NCBI GenBank assembly: GCA_943328865.2
Contig: CALQBR020000029.1
Coordinates: 1-9,084 of the forward strand
DNA from: Sphingobacterium thalpophilum
GTDB lineage: Bacteria; Bacteroidota; Bacteroidia; Flavobacteriales; Flavobacteriaceae
Length of the DNA stretch: 9,084 bases
Direction: 5' to 3'
Shown here: piece after piece, positions 7,321 to 9,084 of the stretch
Position numbering within the stretch: position 1 is the stretch's first letter
How the letters are laid out: each line of letters opens with the position of its first letter
Notes under the pieces: generated by a model
Seen by the model: the letters and a program-made list of their open reading frames with translations, nothing else
Databases searched by the model: none
Told to the model about the DNA's origin: nothing
Position numbers and translations under genes: made by a program

Positions 7321-7441
7321 CAAATATAAGGGTAAATTGGTTTAAAACAATCCCCCAATTTCTTATTGGCATTGACCATTTTTTGGTAGCTTCTTTTAAT
7401 GCCAGGTATACAGACTTTGTTACAGCATCGTCAGTCTTCTT
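7301..7441 (-). pseudogene. IS256-family (Mutator-type) transposase, C-terminal 46 codons only
   Basis: The - strand frame from 7441 to the stop at 7301-7303 encodes [20 protein letters not shown], then [10 protein letters not shown], then [12 protein letters not shown]. This is the characteristic end of IS256-family transposases ('TDDAV.K..YLA...A.KKW.MPIRNW...LNQF.I.FE.RL'). An in-frame stop (7442-7444) and unrelated AT-rich sequence lie immediately upstream, so the catalytic DDE region is gone. The SOUL gene on the same strand ends at 7488, leaving at most about 45 bases for the deletion junction. The 61-codon + strand frame over the same bases is only its antisense shadow. Confidence 0.8.
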
Positions 7442-7487
7442 TTATAAATTTAGTTTAATGATATTCTTGGCTTAGCTATTATTTTTA

Positions 7488-8069
7488 TTACAATTCAACT
7501 ATAACTTCATTTTTTCGATTAAAAACTTCATAAGGTGCATTATAGCCAAAAAAATAAAATCGATTAGAATATTTTATACCTTCAGCATCTAAAGCCGCTT
7601 TTAAATTCTGTTTATACTTTTCTATTTTAGTATCATTAGCCCAACCGCTAAACCTTATCGCAGCAACGGTTTTTGCAGGTTCTTCCTTAAATGATATACC
7701 TGATTGATTAGGCTTAGGAAGCATTTCCTTATTAAATCTTCTAGGAACCATAAACATCATAGTTATGGAATCCTCTAACGACATCGAGACTGGGGAAGTC
7801 ATAGCTATTTTTTCATTCCTTTCATTATTCCCAAAAATATATCCCGCTAGAATAGAGAAGCCTTTACTTGATGAATTTTTATATCCTTTTGTGGAAAGTT
7901 TGACTGAGGTGAATAAAGTAGCTTCATAACTTCTTATTTCAAATCGCTTATATTTTCTTTTGATGACATAAGGGTATGTTTCAATATTTCTTTGTGCATT
8001 TATAAAATAAAGTTGCACTAGCGTAAACGCTATTAGGATTACTACAAGTACGATTGTTACTGTTTTCAT
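7488..8069 (-). CDS. SOUL heme-binding-family protein with N-terminal membrane anchor
   Basis: 193-residue member of the SOUL/HBP family, whose characterised animal and plant members bind heme or tetrapyrroles. A hydrophobic segment at residues 4-23 (VTIVLVVILIAFTLVQLYFI) is a membrane anchor or uncleaved signal. The SOUL domain starts near 33, with the hallmark EKIAMTSPV at 86-94, MMFMVPRRF at 104-112, LPKPNQ at 117-122, IRFSGWAND near 138-146, and a C-terminal YFFGYNAPYEVFNRKNEV. Length and order fit a complete domain. The protein has no His and no Cys, so any heme contact would need other residues, as is known for some family members. The start is the first ATG after a long run without start codons and gives the anchor; the leader is A-rich. 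It is encoded convergently to the DUF1566-like gene, with an IS256 relic between them. No clear terminator was seen. Confidence 0.92.
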   Translation of the reverse strand: MKTVTIVLVVILIAFTLVQLYFINAQRNIETYPYVIKRKYKRFEIRSYEATLFTSVKLSTKGYKNSSSKGFSILAGYIFGNNERNEKIAMTSPVSMSLEDSITMMFMVPRRFNKEMLPKPNQSGISFKEEPAKTVAAIRFSGWANDTKIEKYKQNLKAALDAEGIKYSNRFYFFGYNAPYEVFNRKNEVIVEL

Positions 8070-8105
8070 TTTTTTAGTATAGTATTTAGATATTTTTATT
8101 TGTAA

Positions 8106-8351
8106 CGACCGCCAAATTTTTGCAGCTTCAAGAACAATATATCTATCAGCTCTTAAGTTTTCAGATGCAAATTCTAATGCACTACTATCTTCAAAAACAA
8201 ATTTTATTGCTTCTGAAACAATCTGTCTGTCTGATTTTATGCTTGCAGAGGCAAATTCTACCTATTCATCATTATTTTTTACTGCTTGAAGAAAAAACTG
8301 TCTATCTGACTTCAAATTTTCACTTAAATATTCTAATGTACTATCACCCCA
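8106..8351 (-). pseudogene. Decayed continuation of the DUF4116 repeat array
   Basis: After the present stop of the repeat gene, the - strand still encodes about three more repeat units in another frame: STLEYLSENLKSDRQFFLQA, then after an in-frame TAG (8262-8264) VEFASASIKSDRQIVSEA, then ALEFASENLRADRYIVLEAA. The third unit carries about three extra residues (FVFED region). The frame ends in IWRSLQ and remains open and in phase with the SOUL start codon at 8069, without another usable start codon. This is a broken 3' end of the neighbouring gene. The 94-codon + strand frame over it is its antisense shadow. Confidence 0.8.
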
Positions 8352-8356
8352 AAAAA

Positions 8357-9084
8357 TTAACTCTTTTTTTTCGCTTGAAGAACAATCTCTCTGTCGGATT
8401 TTAAATTATCACTTGCAAATTCTAATGCACTACCAGTATTCTTTACTGCTTTTAAAACAATCTCTTTGTCTGCTTTAAAAATTTCATTTACATATTCTAA
8501 TACAGAACCATCTTTTCTTACCGCTTCGATTACAAAAGACCTATCTGATTTTAAGCTTTCACTTGCATATTCAAATACATAACTACAACTCTTTACCGCT
8601 TCAAGAACAATTTCTTTGACTGATTTTAGATTTTCATTAGCAAATTGTAATGCCCAACCACTTTCTTTAACTGCTTCAAGAACAATTTCTTTGTCTGATT
8701 TTAGATTTTCATTAGCATATTCTAATGCCCAACCACTTTCTTTAACTGCTTCAAGAACAATTTCTCTGTCAGCTTTGAATGTATCACTTGCGTATTGAAG
8801 TGCTCCACCATAACTCTTAACAGCTTCAAGAACTATTTCTCTGTCAGATATAAAAATATCATTAGCAAATTCTAAGGCGGAACCATAACTCATAACAGCT
8901 TCAATAACTATTTCTCTGTCGGCTTTGAATGTATCACTTGCGTATTGAAGTGCTCTACCATAACTCTTAACCGCTTCAAGAACAATTTCTCTATCTAATT
9001 TAAAATTTTCACTTACATATTCTAATGCATAACCATCTAACTTAACCATCTCCAGAACAAATTCTCTATTAGATTTTAAATTAT
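8357..9084 (-). CDS. DUF4116-type tandem-repeat protein, 5' partial and 3' truncated
   Basis: Repeat protein of unknown function. The frame is open to the window end, so its N-terminus is outside; the Met at 9049 is internal, since repeat sequence (NLKSNREFVLE) continues before it. It holds about nine 25-residue units of the form DREIVLEAVK, two variable residues, G, one residue, AL, an E/Q, an aromatic, then A and a helix end. This is the helical pattern of DUF4116, a Pfam model spanning about two units. No signal peptide or membrane segment is visible. The last unit breaks off after DREIVLQA, and a 14-base net insertion brings the stop at 8357-8359. Either the gene is now shortened but still expressed, or it is a pseudogene. 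Neither partner nor substrate can be inferred. Confidence 0.85.
   Translation of the reverse strand, partial: NLKSNREFVLEMVKLDGYALEYVSENFKLDREIVLEAVKSYGRALQYASDTFKADREIVIEAVMSYGSALEFANDIFISDREIVLEAVKSYGGALQYASDTFKADREIVLEAVKESGWALEYANENLKSDKEIVLEAVKESGWALQFANENLKSVKEIVLEAVKSCSYVFEYASESLKSDRSFVIEAVRKDGSVLEYVNEIFKADKEIVLKAVKNTGSALEFASDNLKSDREIVLQAKKKS
8377..9084 (-). repeat. 75-bp tandem coding repeats (DUF4116 units)
   Basis: Units recur every 75 bases. The clearest pair is CTGCTTCAAGAACAATTTCT at 8671 and again at 8746, with nearly identical flanks. A second layer is seen at 150 bases: CTTTGAATGTATCACTTGCG occurs near 8773 and again near 8923, followed by almost the same sequence. Other units are more diverged at both DNA and protein level, so the array mixes old and recently copied units. 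Confidence 0.88.

Noticed and set aside
7290..7475. 61-codon + strand frame after the DUF1566-like gene
   Set aside because: It lies antisense to the IS256 transposase end, which has a convincing family match.
8120..8404. 94-codon open frame on the + strand rich in Leu and Gln
   Set aside because: It is the exact antisense of the decayed DUF4116 repeats, whose protein pattern is clear on the - strand.
8616..8798. 60-codon + strand frame with a repeated Ser/Leu-rich pattern
   Set aside because: Antisense shadow of the 75-base coding repeats; its apparent repetition comes from the real gene.
8357..9084. Regularly spaced repeats that might be a CRISPR array
   Set aside because: There are no constant repeats separated by unique spacers; the whole 75-base unit is coding and varies as a protein repeat.

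Overview
The window looks like a chromosome segment from a Bacteroidota bacterium, most probably a Flavobacteriia/Flavobacterium-type genome. The evidence is low-GC coding, A-rich leaders in place of Shine-Dalgarno sites, Bacteroidota-style lipoprotein signals, a lipidated RND adaptor, and a small lipoprotein with a GMNPPHGQ..HRC motif that I associate with small Bacteroidota proteins (from memory, not searched). No rRNA, complete tRNA, CRISPR array or replication origin was seen.

Left part (1-5834, + strand): an apparent operon for a tripartite efflux pump. In order it holds the 3' end of a TolC-type outer-membrane channel gene (1-561, 5' end outside the window), a lipid-anchored periplasmic adaptor (581-1720), an 1155-residue RND inner-membrane pump (1799-5266) and a 163-residue lipoprotein (5288-5779). 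The run closes with a perfect 15-bp stem terminator (5801-5834). The pump keeps the Asp-Asp pair in TM4 and the Lys in TM10 expected of proton-driven RND exporters, and has an extra hydrophobic hairpin between its two halves. In the last lipoprotein, every His and every Cys apart from the lipidated Cys lies in two copies of one motif, which suggests a metal, heme or redox site in a protein made together with the pump.

Right part (5835-9084): a more AT-rich, scarred accessory region. It starts with a short tRNA-3'-end-like sequence, then a decayed IS3-family transposase relic (about 5911-6143). Next comes a four-TM membrane protein with a DUF1566-like C-terminal domain (6149-7252, +). The terminal-repeat-like end and last 46 codons of an IS256-family transposase follow (7253-7441, - strand). 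Then on the - strand are a membrane-anchored SOUL heme-binding-family protein (7488-8069) and a DUF4116-type tandem-repeat gene (8357 to beyond 9084). The repeat gene's 3' end is broken: a 14-base net insertion creates its present stop, and about three more decayed repeats continue to within about 35 bases of the SOUL start codon.

The left half works as one unit, an export machine plus an accessory lipoprotein. The right half looks like a place of repeated insertion and decay between otherwise unrelated genes. The best candidates for undescribed biology are the double-motif lipoprotein tied to the RND operon, and the eroding, partly homogenised DUF4116 repeat array.
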